Shown here piece by piece: positions 46,840 through 58,444 of a DNA stretch of 64,000 nucleotides (position 1 is its first letter; each line of letters starts with the position of its first letter). Origin of the DNA: Angiostrongylus vasorum (Eukaryota; Nematoda; Chromadorea; Rhabditida; Metastrongylidae). Location of the stretch: contig JADANN010000349.1 in the NCBI GenBank assembly GCA_018806985.1, forward strand, positions 730,501-794,500, given 5' to 3'. Under the pieces are notes generated by a model. That model did no database searches. It was not told the origin of the DNA and was given only the letters and a program-made list of their open reading frames with translations. Position numbers and translations under genes: made by a program.

Positions 46840-47225
46840 CCTCCCAACGGTTTCCCCCGCCTCATCTTGGCTATTAGGTGTTCCTGGGCGTTGGGCTACG
46901 ATGTACACCGGAGGATTCATCCACCGAGCAAGGTCTCCTGTGCCGAGAAGGAGTCCGGCGTTTCCATCAGGAAGCCTAGCAAAGAGAAAACCAGTACTGG
47001 GACCGACCACCGTCCTAGTATCAAATTAGTCGCATGGTGGCAAATCTCCCTCTGATCCACAAGGATTGCGACTGCTCGTGGTGGTGACTAGGGGCTGACT
47101 TTTGTCTGGCTGTTCTCGGGATTCCAGGGAACCACAATGGCTAAGCGAGAAAATCTCCGGAAAATAGAAATTATGCTGGGGGCCCAGACAACCAGTGAGG
47201 ATAGGACGTCGAAGTACCTGAGTAT
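46840..47225 (+). repeat. Rep-A short element, longest copy
   Basis: It matches the complement of 62775-63145 along its length: ggtttcccccgcctcatctt, aggagtccggcgtttccatc, aggaagcctagcaaagag, agtcgcatggtggcaaatct, ccctctgatccacaagga, ctgctcgtggtggtgac, gggattccagggaaccacaa, tggctaag, attatgctgggggcccagac, aaccagtgaggatagg, gtcgaagtacctgagta. Confidence 0.88.
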
Positions 47226-47816
47226 TAAAATAAATACGAAGCCAACAGAAATATACGAATCAGATTGACAAATTACAAAAAAGTTGAAGTAATGTGGTCT
47301 TTATTGGCTAATTTGATCAGAAAAGTCGTTAAAATTCTTTCAAAAAGACTTCATTGATGAGCTTATCGATAAATGTGGAAGATGATAAAGTGAGGGAACA
47401 GCGAAGGACGAAAAAAACCGCAGTTACTCGCTAGTTAAAAGTGAGGATTTTTCTACAGTTCACCTCCTGAAATATGATTGCTCTCAACTGGAAGCAATCT
47501 GTGGGATGCCTTTCAGTACTGACGGAATGCTTGATAATAAAGTACAGCTGTGCACTGATGGGTCGGTTACGGATTGATTGCTACGTTAAAAATTGATGCT
47601 GTGATACGCTTTGCTCAGCTACTACCGAATTTCGTGACCAAAGTGCATTAGCTCATAAGATATGAGCAATATCCTTTCTTCTCTTTTGCGCTAAAAATAT
47701 GGATTTCAGCTAAACAGAAGTTTTAAATCATCGTTTACAACATATCGTCATAAGTGGTAATTCGTAGTAGGCATGAAGACATAATAGATGCCGGTGATGT
47801 CGACTAGGCGTGTGGT
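47226..47816. other. no assignable gene; would hold the F-box gene promoter
   Basis: AT-rich, with no repeat recognised. If 47817 is the true start codon, the promoter and any trans-splice acceptor lie here. I see no clear acceptor immediately before the ATG. Confidence 0.35.
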
Positions 47817-50634
47817 ATGCGAAACAACGAAGAGCAGTTTTTTCTCCAGAAGAGCGAGCCGCTTTCGTGTGATGGCAAGAGGAGCAAGCAGTTCGAGCAT
47901 ATGAGGCAGCTGCTCGGATTACCGCTTCACATCATCGATGACATCATAGCCAACCTGTGCTTAACCGACTTATTGGTATTCAGACGTTGCTCGAAACAGA
48001 CACGAGACGTTCGTTAATTTTCTGTTTCTTATTTCGAAAACAAATTCCATGATACTGGATGTTAGAGTGTTCTTGGGTAATATGTTATATTTCCACTGAT
48101 TGGCGAAAAAAACCACTGGTTAAAGATAAGTAGCAAACTAAAGTTACAAAGCGTTCGAGGCAGTGACATTTTCTCGAAGGTGTGCTTTGCATTCGACTAG
48201 GCGTTAAACACCTGGCTTTGTATTTGGGCCTTACAATAATTATTGGAGTCTACCAAGGAATGAAGTTACTGATCTCCCAGATAGGTATGGTATGGCGCAA
48301 GTACGAACCAACATGTGTGTGCTGCAGGAAAGCTCTTATCAGTTTGCTACGTGCGCCGTCGAATAGCAGATTTCAAATGAATATTGGCCTTAAATCAATA
48401 CACAGGCCTCACAGGACTGCTCTTTTCTGGGTAGTCGTACGATATGGTCTGAAAAAAAACCAACTAAATTTCACTTAAGAACAATTCGGTTGTGTTAAAT
48501 GTGAATTACGCTTAGTAAACTTAGGTTATTTTTGAAGTTTATGCACATCTTCATCACTGAGAATCGTCCGTTTAGATTGTCGACCGGTACTTTTACGTGC
48601 AGAAATCGTTAGTGGTCCGCGTCAAGGAGATGCATAGACTCTTTCCGCATCTCGATCCCAGTCAAGAACAGTTTAAAAGCATCTACCATATTAGACGCGA
48701 GGTAAGTTGACATTCCGCAACGCCCTTCTGTGTTTTCTCTCTGTGATTTCGAATTTGCCCCCATGGTTGAGTATTGCTGTTTTTGATGGATCTTGCATGC
48801 ATCATTCGTTTCTTCCAATCCAGATGATTCTCCAAGTGCACTATTGAATAGACCGCACAAACGACGCGTTTAGTGAAGAATACAATCAACTTGGCTAAGT
48901 TCCAGTTAATAAACACGATGTGTAAAGCTGATCATTCTGATAGAACACGAAGTACTCCTAGGGCCTCCGATGTATTCTATTTTTAGACTTGAGATTCCTC
49001 ATCGTTCGTGAAAATTTCGTTCATTCACATGTCGAAAGAGCGGCTTTCGATCATCTTGGATATTTATTAAATTATACTATTCTAAAAACTCATTTTCATT
49101 GCATCTCCGGTACAATAATCAACAATTTTTCTGCATGATTGAGCTGGCAAGAGGTTGGTATGAAAACTTTTATTCGGCAAACCCTTCGCCAGCTACGCAT
49201 TCTTCGGAACCAGATTGATTCCAGTGTCAAATAAAATGGATAAAACATCTATTCCATATTTTGTACTGTACGTACTTTTATACCATGCCTTACACTTCAC
49301 ATACTCATACTTTAAGCTCAATCATGTTGAAGATTATTAGTTTGTGTTATCTTAGAAGCTTCTCTTTTCGTGCTCACACGAGGTTGTCAGCAAGTGCCTT
49401 CGCCATTGAGGGCTAATGTTCCGGCGATTTTGCCTCTTAAAAAAGCCCTTTTCTTTGTTAAAGATTGAAAATGTCTATACGTCGGTACACATACGATGAA
49501 GATGGTTCACAATGGCTATCGATGACCAAAGTACTTGTTAAGAACCTCTTGTCAGCTGGAAAAAAGAAGAGATAATAAAATGATATATGTCCACTTGTGC
49601 TGATAGCCTTACCAAGCTCGCTGTTCTTCGGTTCACTAGCTCATAAGTTTTCGCTGAGCTTAACAATCATGCGAGAGTTGATTTGCTATGTTAAGCTACT
49701 GTGCTATTCTCCTTGTTGAGGCTCGTTCTTTACTGAATATGTGGGGACGGTTTGATTATCCCGGACGCAATATCGAACGAAAGACAGCGTGTGTATTGCG
49801 GGATGCTCTAATCACCGCATTATACACATCGTCTTGTCGACAATGCCTTCTTCTATTCTGATCATCATAGTTAGAATTTCAAACGATGTAGGAAGAAGCG
49901 GATTTTACAATTCATCGACTTTTGCAGTTGGGGAAGCTGTTTTTGGTGCTTCCGAAGAATCGGCTACTCGCACTCGATTTCAGTGGCGTTCGACGATTTC
50001 AGAGTGATATCGTGGTGAAGATAATTAATGTAAGGCTGCTGCTGTTGTTCAAACGATTTCCTTCCCCATAGGGATCTAATTACCAGTATTTTGTCTCGTA
50101 CCCACAAAAATACACATCACTACGATTACTGAGTATGCGATTACGGTTGGAGGTATTCGGTAAGGATTTCAATGGTCAAATTCAGAACTTTGTCCACTAA
50201 GACAGATTGAATAAGAAAACTGTGCTTCCGACTCAGATTCGGCTTTTATTTCCCACTTGTCGTCTTTCTTTTTTTTCAGGAAAGTGGAACATATATGCAC
50301 TCTGTATTTTCTAACGTCACTAGCTTGTCTTTCGCTGGCTGCCTTTTAAGCTCCTATGACCTTCTTTTGGTGTCGTTGTGTACGCAAAAGTTGAGATTTC
50401 TGACTCTGACGGATCGTTTGATGAACCACAACCTTCCGAGTAAGCGTTCACTGCTGCGTTTTTTCTAGATATTTAAGTCTAAATCGATCTATTTTTTTTA
50501 GAGAGGATATTGATCCAAGTCGAATAAGAAACTTCTATTTTCTCGAGAAACGACGCCTGATCGGGTATCGACGAAAGATCATATCATATGTGAAGACATT
50601 ATGGCCGACTCTGCAGTACCTCACTTTTGCATGA
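47817..50634 (+). CDS. F-box protein gene, four exons
   Basis: Exons are 47817-48008, 48576-48701, 50280-50439 and 50504-50634. They join in phase into 609 bases: 202 residues plus TGA. Exon 1 encodes an F-box at about residues 33-64 (LLGLPLHIIDDIIANLCLTD, LLVFRRCSKQTRD), which would bind SKP1 and bring targets to a cullin-1 ubiquitin ligase. Exon 2 continues IVDRYFYVQKSLVVRVKEMH. Exon 3 (SNVTSLSFAGCLLSSYDLLL, then KLRFLTLTDRL) looks leucine-rich, as in target-binding regions of F-box proteins. Exon 4 ends VKTLWPTLQYLTFA. Donors are GTTCGT (weak), GTAAGT and GTAAGC; acceptors are gtttag, ttttttcag and a tttagag. The last intron is 64 bases. An AATAAA follows 27 bases after the stop. The 1.6-kb intron 2 could hide a further exon. 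Such genes are numerous and fast-evolving in nematodes. The exon model is my inference. Confidence 0.65.
48183..48262 (-). mobile_element. possible SINE-B remnant in intron 1 of the F-box gene
   Basis: The plus strand tgcattcgactaggcgttaa, then ctttgtatttgggccttaca and gagtctacc, follows the complement of the SINE-B body (gcattcgacttcattaagta, catatctggcctttacaatg, ggcctacc). It is short and diverged. Confidence 0.35.
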
Positions 50635-50660
50635 TTCGACGACAACCGTGCCATCAGTTG

Positions 50661-50666
50661 AATAAA
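50661..50666 (+). terminator. poly(A) signal AATAAA of the F-box gene
   Basis: A canonical AATAAA lies 27 bases after the proposed stop codon (TGA 50632-50634) and would give a very short 3' UTR. Confidence 0.5.
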
Positions 50667-51134
50667 TGGTTTAGTAACTGACTAACAGTACTCGCTTTGA
50701 TAGGGTTTTAGATGAGTTGTTTAAGGGCACATCTATGCATACTTGAGTCAGGATGGTGAAAATTCCTTTGCATTACAACAAACCTCGATTGTAGCAGTAC
50801 AGACTGCCTGTGTTGAGCCTCTTAACACTTGCTTCTTGCTCTTCAGTGGTGAACCATTTTAGAAACACCTTTCACGGAGGGATAGGCACTAGGCAACACT
50901 TCGTGCGGATCACGTCACTACACTCCGCATGCAGTACTATAGTGGTTCGTCCACATGACTTTAACCACATACCTTCCCCCTCATCTGCCTTGGTTTTTTA
51001 AAAACATATGCGCCAATTTCTAAAAAAAACAAAATAATTACATTAAATGGAAATAAGGATAGCGGCGGAGAAGTTCGCCGTCAAATGTACACATCTATGG
51101 CTGATTCTGACGATCAGTATGTTGCCCTCACTGA

Positions 51135-51245
51135 TAATAGAAGGATAAATAATGGGTAAAGCTCTCAGTGTTGATCCAACCTTGAGGGATGCAAAAGTCA
51201 ACTTTGATAAAATAGTCATTCATGCACTCTGCTTTGCACTGTATA
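51135..51245 (-). mobile_element. SINE-B tail fragment
   Basis: The plus strand has aaggataaataatgggtaaa, gctctcagtgttgatccaac, ttgagggatgcaaaagtcaa. This follows the tail-first order of the minus-oriented copies at 39.6 and 58.4 kb. Confidence 0.55.
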
Positions 51246-51257
51246 CTAGTTTCTATT

Positions 51258-51263
51258 CACTTT
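51258..51263 (-). terminator. possible poly(A) signal for the minus-strand gene at 52 kb
   Basis: AATAAA on the minus strand, about 0.4 kb beyond the nearer proposed stop and 0.26 kb beyond an alternative stop at 51518. Only the position supports it. Confidence 0.3.
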
Positions 51264-51664
51264 ATTATCGATACAAAGTAAGTGGTGGAAAAGTGCCGGG
51301 CCGTCGTGAAAGGTAACGAATATCCACTGCACTATTTTTTTGACACTTAACCTTTTAATTGCAATTAATTTAATACTGTTGTTACGACAAAACATAAAAA
51401 ACCTCACGAGATTTGACAAAGGGGGGATTGTTCCGCAGCATAAACGAATTATGTAATGCTTAGCGTTTTCTGTATGAGCTCGAGATACTTCTGGCACTTT
51501 CACGATTGCCATAGAACTTAGCTGCGCAAGCCTACAAGGTGTGCGACCAGCACCTGGCAGATATGCAACAGCCAGCGCATAATAAAGCCAAAGAATGGTC
51601 TGTTCTGATGTAGTTCTGAGTCTGAACAAATAGTCATAAATAAGCGAAAAAATTCAAGTCTACT

Positions 51665-52501
51665 CTAGGAATACTGGCCCCAATTTCTTCGATCATATCG
51701 AACATTTCTACCAATCTTCGCAAACAAAGGCACCATTGTGAAGAAGGCGGAAAAGTGATGTCAAAAAGAAGAATAGTAATAAATGCTGGAAACCTCTTCT
51801 CTTGTGATATTTAGCAAATTCCAGGAATCCACACCTTCAGAGAGCTCCACAAGGAAATCAGCAATGTTAAATTTAGTAAGCATATTGTCATCACCATAAT
51901 CCAAAAATAGATGCGGCACTTTGCTTTGACGACCATCTAAAAATTCTAGAGTTGCGCACGTAACCCCGAATTTTTAAAAATGCACACAAGGATACCTCTT
52001 CCATACGAGATATAGCAAACATCTTCAAGAACAATGATACGATAATTGCGCTCTCGGGGAGGTTGGCTCCAGGATAAAGGCATAGCTGCCAAGAGACCCC
52101 AGGGTTTCGGGAATAATTGCTAGCAAAAAACACGCGAAGATATTACATGAAACAAATATCTACATGAAAGCAAAAAAATGCGGTTAACTAACTTGAAAGA
52201 GCTGCTTCGAAGCCATAAACCAGGTCGGGAAAATTTCAGTAACGGCGGAAAATTCTTTACCTGAAGATTTGGGGAAAAAGACAATATTAATTATCTGCAA
52301 CCACAAATTACCTCCTTTCTCTGGGTGACTACAACAGGTTCAACGTTTGTTATACGTTCGTTTGTCAGTGATGATGGTGATGTCCATGCAGGACATTGCC
52401 CTTCGTGTGTACATGAATCTCCTCGTGATATTAAGAAGCTTTCGTCTCTACCACGAGGTCCTTTCCTATCTTTCTGACTATGTACTTCTGACATGAACAT
52501 T
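51665..52501 (-). CDS. multi-exon gene with tiny introns, possibly MATH/TRAF-like
   Basis: Proposed exons, in transcription order: 52501-52312, 52260-52193, 52119-52007, 51945-51794, and a last exon from 51715. Introns are 51, 73, 61 and 78 bases. Donors are GTAATT, GTTAGT, GTATGG and GTTTCC; acceptors are cttcag, tgctag, tctag and gcgaag. The frame reads MFMSEVHSQKDRKGPRGRDE through VKNFPPLLKFSRPGLWLRSS, VSWQLCLYPGANLPESAIIV, SLFLKMFAIS, QFLDGRQSKVPHLFLDYGDD, NMLTKFNIADFLVELSEGVD, SWNLLNITREE. The last exon is either IGRNVRYDRRNWGQYS with a stop at 51665-51667, or continues in another frame to 51518. The WxLxLYPxG, then SLFL and WNxxNI pattern recalls a MATH (meprin and TRAF homology) domain, but that is a guess. 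An acceptor precedes the first exon, so the gene may start further upstream. Confidence 0.5.
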
Positions 52502-52639
52502 CTAAAAAATACAGATAGAACAAGTTCACACAGGTGAAAAAAAAAGCAATTTTTTCTATTATCTGTAGACTGCGTGGAATGAAATAAAGTGAATGCATGG
52601 AATAAACTGAATAAAATGACATCGAATGAATGGTAGTGG

Positions 52640-52735
52640 GAACGATTAAAATGTCCACCGCCTGAGATCGATCCTCGAACTTATGCCGCAGGCAGTGGAC
52701 ATTACACTGCATGCTCTAACAAACCCAGAAATTTC
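52640..52735 (-). repeat. tRNA-like segment, probably SINE-derived
   Basis: The minus strand gives GTTAGAGCATGCAGTG, a hyphenated A-box-like region, then a B-box-like AGTTCGAGGATCG. The arms do not fold into a convincing cloverleaf, and it does not follow the SINE-B body. Confidence 0.35.
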
Positions 52736-55634
52736 ATGTACTCTGCAGAACAATTGCGGTATGGAAATTTTAGGGTCGAGAAGGTATTTAATCCAAATCT
52801 GTGAGATGTGTTATGACCTCGTAAGCCACAATCTCGGCTAATTGCCTATGGAGGCTGAAATCGGGCAGATGAACTACGGGAAACAAAACAGTGGATTAAT
52901 CTAACCTACTATACCGTTAAGATTCAAACTGGGAGCCTGAATCTTGGAAATCATGGGCACTTACAAATTTGTGTTTTCATGCTTTTTCAAAAGTCCTCGT
53001 AACAACAGCGACCAAGTCAGGGAAGGGAGGTGCTTCCAGTGTATAAAGTATGAAAAACGCCAAGTTAAGCATAGGTGAGATCTCCCCCTTAAAGAAGTAA
53101 CTTCTTTTTTGCAAAAGCAGCAGAAAGCTGCAGGCCCAATCTACGGCATTCGGGCGGAATAGTTTTCGGAGCTTTGAAAATAATACTTTAATGCTAGCAA
53201 AAGGTTGTTGGAGCCGAGCCTCTGTAACTGGTTAGTCGACCCAATCCAGAATCAATTCTCATTAATCTACATGGATTTACGAAAACGAGATAACAAACAT
53301 AAAAGGCACATCGAAAGGTGGAAACTATAGGAACGTTTCAACATGCACGCCGCGCCGGTGATGTTATTCCCTGATACGAATAATTCTGTTTAGGACCGAA
53401 ATAAAGTTATGGGGTTAAAACTCATTGGAGTGCTCCAATTAGAACAAGGCAACAGGAGAAGAATACAACAAGAATATAGAAGATCATACATATATATATA
53501 TATATCATATATATGCACAAATTTATAAATATTGACTTCTAGCAGGAAATTAACAACAGCGCTCGGGAAGTCGGTGCTTGGCAGTTTATTAGTTCGCCAG
53601 CCTAAGGAAAGCAAATGACAGTTGGGGAGAAGTCCACCTCACTTCTACACGTTTTCCGGAACTTCCCTTGATGTCTTCCTTGCTATTTGAATGACCACAT
53701 CAGTGCAAGCGATGCGTAAATAATGGCTGCTTCCAACAAAAAGACTTCTCTCGCATCTCTGCCCACGTTAAAATTAACCAATTGTACTGAGCTGCAATAG
53801 AATCTAACAATCTGGGCCCATGAAGGTCATTTTTGTTTTGTTCAGCCACGATAAATTCAATACAGTAACCATAATTCATAACGCAAAAAAGTGGAGCAAT
53901 CAATAGTTTTGATGCAGCTAAGATTCGCTGTAGATTTCCTTATCCGTGTTATGCGACTTATTTAAGAATGTTCCTGAAGTCCTTGTGTGCGATCTCATCA
54001 AGACCACATTTAGCCGGATGTTTCAACAAACGAAAATTCTTTGTTTTTTTGAGCACAGGAGACGAGATGGCGCCCAACCTTCGTCACAAGAGAACCAGCT
54101 AACGATATGTCGCTTCGTTTCACTATTATACACAATATGCACACGTATTTACGTATGTACTCAGTCACATTTTCTCGAAGTTGTTGCCTTGTGAAACTAA
54201 TCGTTGCCTTGCATTGTCCTCGACGGCTTACGTCTTCGAAGATTCAGCAAAACGCTGGCGCTATGCCATAGCGACAAGCCACTACTTCACCCCACCCGTT
54301 GGTATGCTGTGTCTGCACTCTCCTCTTCTTCAACGTTACACACGCATGAAACTCAGCCATCCGCAAACCGTATATAAGGGCCGCTATTGATTAATGCACT
54401 CGTGCCAACTTCCGATCTCGCTTGCCTCCCACCATACATTCGAATCCGATAATTTATAACATCAGTGCTTCTTCTTCACTTTACTTAAGCAGTGTTACGG
54501 GAGATGCCAACGATGGTGCTCCTCGTTGTTCTCTACACCATCACTACATATTTATTTCGCCGTTGTTTAAAGCTCTACATCTGCCTTTTCGTCGTCATTA
54601 TATCGTCAATGTTGTGCTCATATTGTTCTCTGCAAAGGTACAATTACCCAAACTTGGGATCTTGCGCTTTGACAAAACTGTAACAACCAGCGTGTCAGGA
54701 TGTATCGCTCAAACGAGCTGCTTCAGTTTAGCAGCCCAACTTCGTGGAATTTACGCATCACAATTTTGAAGGTTGGTTTTGCGACACGTCGTACACAGAT
54801 GTGCTTCACTGTTCACTTATAAAACTCTTGGAAATGAGCTATCATCTTATCGTATTAGAAAGATGCCTCTAAATGCCGAACTTTAGCGTTGAAGAAGAGT
54901 CGAGATTTCTCTGCTCCCTCTCAAACCGTAAGTCTTATCAGCAGATTGCCTCCACACCAGCACTGGTTCTGAAGCGCGAAATGGGCTTGTTCAAAATGCA
55001 ACTTTTTTTCAGCGAATTATTAACTAACAGAATGTATTTCCATAGCCGATTCCTTCTAGTGCAATCTGCGTTAACTAAGCTATCGCTTAATTAGAAAAAG
55101 TACACATCCTCTGTATCGTAAAATAAACTTCCACAAAGAAAAGTGGATGCCCACTCAGGCTGGTCCTAAATGTTTTATACTGCTGTTTTTGTTCATGGCA
55201 TGTCATGTCAAGAGCTGTGTTTCATGACTACTATAGATTTACCAAAACATGTTATTGCTGCAAGAAAATTAATAGACTTTACGCACAGGGCGCAATGGCG
55301 ATCAAAATGGTGTGTAGTGACGCCTTCCAGTTCTCAGCTAGTTCGCATATAATGCAGTTGTTCTTTCGTCATCGTTTTATAACATATCCTCGATTCGTGC
55401 TTCAAGTATGGCATACCCAAATGATTTCCTATTTTCAGGATACGCCTTGCGCTAATCCATACATGTGATCGTCTGGCGAATAACTTCTTTTCACCGCCTA
55501 GTCCATAGTCTGTTCCATTTGACATGTTTCCAACTGGCTAGATGTCGTCCACAGCTAGGAAGTAAATTGTACCCGTTCAAATTTATCGTCTTCGTTTTTG
55601 ATGAGATAAATAAAAAAGGGAAGGCGCAAAGAAT
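52736..55634. other. no firm gene; contains a (TA)n microsatellite
   Basis: A (TA)n run interrupted by a C lies at 53489-53515. Upstream exons of the minus-strand gene might lie near 53400-53900, but I could not define any. On the plus strand 55205-55468 is open across an acceptor at 55438 (ttttcag, ending DTPCANPYM), with no family recognised. Confidence 0.35.
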
Positions 55635-55846
55635 ATGGAGTTGGAGGTCGATCTACGCCGTGCTTGTAAAAAAATCATGGTGCTTCTAGATAATGTTAAA
55701 CTACGAAGCTTGATAAAATATTATGACGAAACATCTTGTAAATCCAAATTTTCTCAGGATTATTTGAAATTGATAGTGTCACCTTTGTGTGAGCTGTTGA
55801 GCCCGCAAATAATGGTCCTCTACATGTCTTCTAAAATTAGGCATGG
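55635..55846 (+). CDS. candidate first exon of an unidentified gene
   Basis: From an ATG the frame is open for 71 codons: MELEVDLRRACKKIMVLLDN, VKLRSLIKYYDETSCKSKFS, QDYLKLIVSPLCELLSPQIM. It reaches a donor-like GTGAGC at 55847. The amphipathic, helix-rich character looks real, but no family was recognised. The next acceptor (atttatcag, ending at 55924) does not continue the frame, so the downstream model is open. Confidence 0.35.
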
Positions 55847-55849
55847 GTG

Positions 55850-56449
55850 AGCAACTTAAATTCATAACATCCCGTGATCTAGAAGTATTCATCGTGTCGT
55901 ACGGCAATATTTCCTATTTATCAGATTTTGACTACCCACACCTCCGCTGGAAAAGCAAATGGATTTGTTCATAATTTTACAGTGCAAACCGATCACGTTT
56001 TAGCTTAAGCTTAGGTGGAGACCTATTAGTATAATCTACAGTAGTACATAGTCTTAAGACGGAAAAACGTTTTGATTTTATAGACATGCTGCAATTCCGG
56101 GACAAAATGGAGTTGAAGACGCCTCTAATCATGCCAAGAGTTCTTTTGAGAACACGGATGCTGTAGAAATCAGTCGCCCTAGAGAAAATTCTCAATGAAT
56201 ATCCAATATTCTCTAACTCTATCACTATCCCTCAATCGAGCATTCTGAATCGAACATGCATTTGTTTAGCGCTACATGGTAAACTTGAAAGAGCAACGTC
56301 CTCAGTCAAAAATTTCTAAGAGTTCTCTTTTGCCATTTTTTCGGACGTAGGCATTCGCAGCTACCCTTCTATCCTATGAAGAAGCCAGATCGGATGGCAC
56401 AACATATGAAAAAGTTCTGACACCTATTTCTCAAACCATCTCTGAAAAG
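55850..56449. other. no assignable gene
   Basis: No domain or repeat was recognised on either strand. The minus-strand frame 55977-56225 is unremarkable. Confidence 0.4.
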
Positions 56450-56575
56450 AAAAACGACTCGCACTGGGTGTTGGTGAATGCGTTATCCCCTGGAAAGGGT
56501 AGTAGCGTGTTCGGTCCCTACCGCAGACACCAGCGATCCGGAGTTTTGCAAATATCTCAGCATCGTCATGATTAT
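56450..56575 (+). repeat. Rep-C short element, 3' part
   Basis: It contains gactcgcactgggtgttggt, gaatgcgttatcccctggaa, the ccggagttttgcaaatatct tail and cagcatcgtcatgattata. Confidence 0.75.
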
Positions 56576-57019
56576 ACATCTCCCGAACCACTTCTTGAAA
56601 TATCTCTTCAGCAACTCTAGCTAAACTTCGCCTATTGTTACACGAATATAAGCTGCTTCGTCAGTTAACTGTAGGTAGTTCTCATATGCAAGCCTCTCTA
56701 TCAGGGTCCTTGCACAATCTTCTTTGGTAATAACACTTCTGTTTTTCACCTCTCTGTGTATTTTCACAGCATTAATGTTGTACTGTTGTTTTTGCAATAA
56801 ACGGATATAACACAAACTTGCGATTGTGTTCAATAGAACACACAAAAACTCCCGTGTAGCATATTTCTACAAAGACGAAAGGTCAGTCGAGAGAGGAACT
56901 CTGACAACTAAATGTTTACTCTATATTGCTATCACTGTGAGCGGCACAACATTTGCCGTCTAACACCGTACTTCTGGTCCCACGCCACGTCTTGCTGTTG
57001 TTGGTGAAAATGTTGTTGT

Positions 57020-57225
57020 GTGCCTTCACCTGGTTTCCATAAGTGGCAAATCTCCCGCTTATCCACAAACGCTGCGACTGCCTCTGTTGGTGACCTGCAG
57101 CGTATTTTGGCCTGGCTCACATCGGGACGCCAAGGAACCACAATGGCTAAGCCAACAAAACTGCGGAAAATGGAGATTATGCTGGGGCTTGCACAATCAG
57201 TGAGGACAGGGCATTCAAGTCTCAA
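57020..57225 (+). repeat. Rep-A short element
   Basis: It has gtggcaaatctcccgcttat, ccacaaacgctgcgactgcc, a ctgttggtgacc segment, cgccaaggaaccacaatggc, taagcc, ggagattatgctggggcttg, caatcagtgaggacagggca and ttcaagt. It then runs into a (TA)n tract at its 3' end. Confidence 0.85.
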
Positions 57226-57229
57226 ATTC

Positions 57230-57258
<29 letters not shown>
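57230..57258. repeat. (TA)n microsatellite
   Basis: About 14 TA units directly following the Rep-A tail. Confidence 0.95.
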
Positions 57259-57260
<2 letters not shown>

Positions 57261-57289
57261 CTTTCGCAACTTTCTAGGCGGAAATCTTC

Positions 57290-57440
57290 TCAGATCAACG
57301 AAATGGAGCTCGCAAGCGTCATCATGTTGGAAGCAGACCACCACCACTGACGACGCTGCAGTGAGAGGGTTGCGAAAGGGAATTGTGGTTGGGCCTGCTC
57401 TAGCACTGAAGACGGGCCATCCAAGCATCTAAGCTAACAA
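57290..57440 (+). mobile_element. weak RTE-1 3' end remnant
   Basis: The end gaagacgggccatccaagca, then tctaag, is the family tail. The preceding bases resemble the C-terminal RTE-1 end (accaccactgacgacgctgc, ggaattgtggttgggcctgc) only loosely. It could also be another Rep-A tail. Confidence 0.45.
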
Positions 57441-58444
57441 GCAAAAAATGTGAAAGAAAAGCCCAGCAGCCTACTTGTGCTACCTTGTCATCAAAAAATA
57501 GAAAAAGGAAAATCACAAATACAATACCGTCATGCTCGTTGCGTCATTTGAGTGAGCGGCGATAACCTGGCTGGTTAGCATTTAGGCAAGGATGGCAGAG
57601 GATATTGTCACCGTCCGCTGTGGTTAATGAAATTGCACACGGTAGGTGATCGTTCTTTACGACCCTAAATATTATGTGTTCTTCTTTTCAACGCTTTCCT
57701 TCTTGGAAATCTCTACCTTTGGGACCTAACTTTTCAAATTTAATGAAAAATATGCATGACACTGAAACAACCCAGACAATTCACTTCCAATTTCAAAGAG
57801 AAGAAACCATGAGTTGAATTCTAGAAGACGGATGTATCTATAAGCGTAAATCTGGGAGCTGTTAATCATTCAAAGGAGAAATGACCGGGAAAATAAAAGT
57901 GAAAATGTGAAAAATACAGGAGCGCATCGAAATACCCATTTTTTTACATGAATACACATACGACGGTGTGTGTGTTGTGCCGTCAAACACAACAGCACCT
58001 CTCATAAACAAATTTAATTCCATCCATCTACCGTTGTTAACAAGTTTCTAATGGAAGCATAACTACGAGTAGACCAACGCTGGAATTGTTGTTCTCCTCT
58101 TGTGCAGGAGGAAATCCTGTCAAATTCGGCGATTCATTCTCTACCTTGCACCCGTCTGTGGATGACTTGGATAATATTAACTACATGAGATACGGTTATT
58201 TCAGAACCGAGAAAGTGGAACTTACTAATTAAGTAAGATTCCATTCAGAGTACTTCGCATAATATGTCTATAACATGCCACAATATTTTATTAGCGCCAT
58301 CTCCTTCGCGTAAATCTTCAAAATGTTCACGTCTCCTACAAAGGTTATGTAAGACCGACCAACTTATTTGTAGGCTGCGTCAGCCTACTGCATACACAGG
58401 TGGACGATGAGCTAGCGATCACAAGGTGGCAGTCGCAGACGTCA
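57441..58444. other. no assignable gene
   Basis: AT-rich, with no domain or repeat recognised. Confidence 0.4.

Noticed and set aside
51246..51629. 127-codon minus-strand open frame
   Set aside because: It overlaps the end of the proposed minus-strand gene in another frame. The spliced reading is more protein-like, so this frame is probably a shadow, though the true 3' end remains unsettled.
54635..54662. Sequence resembling the nematode spliced leader SL1 (aattacccaaacttggg)
   Set aside because: The resemblance breaks where SL1 has AAGTTTGAG, and there is no following donor and Sm-site arrangement of an SL RNA gene.
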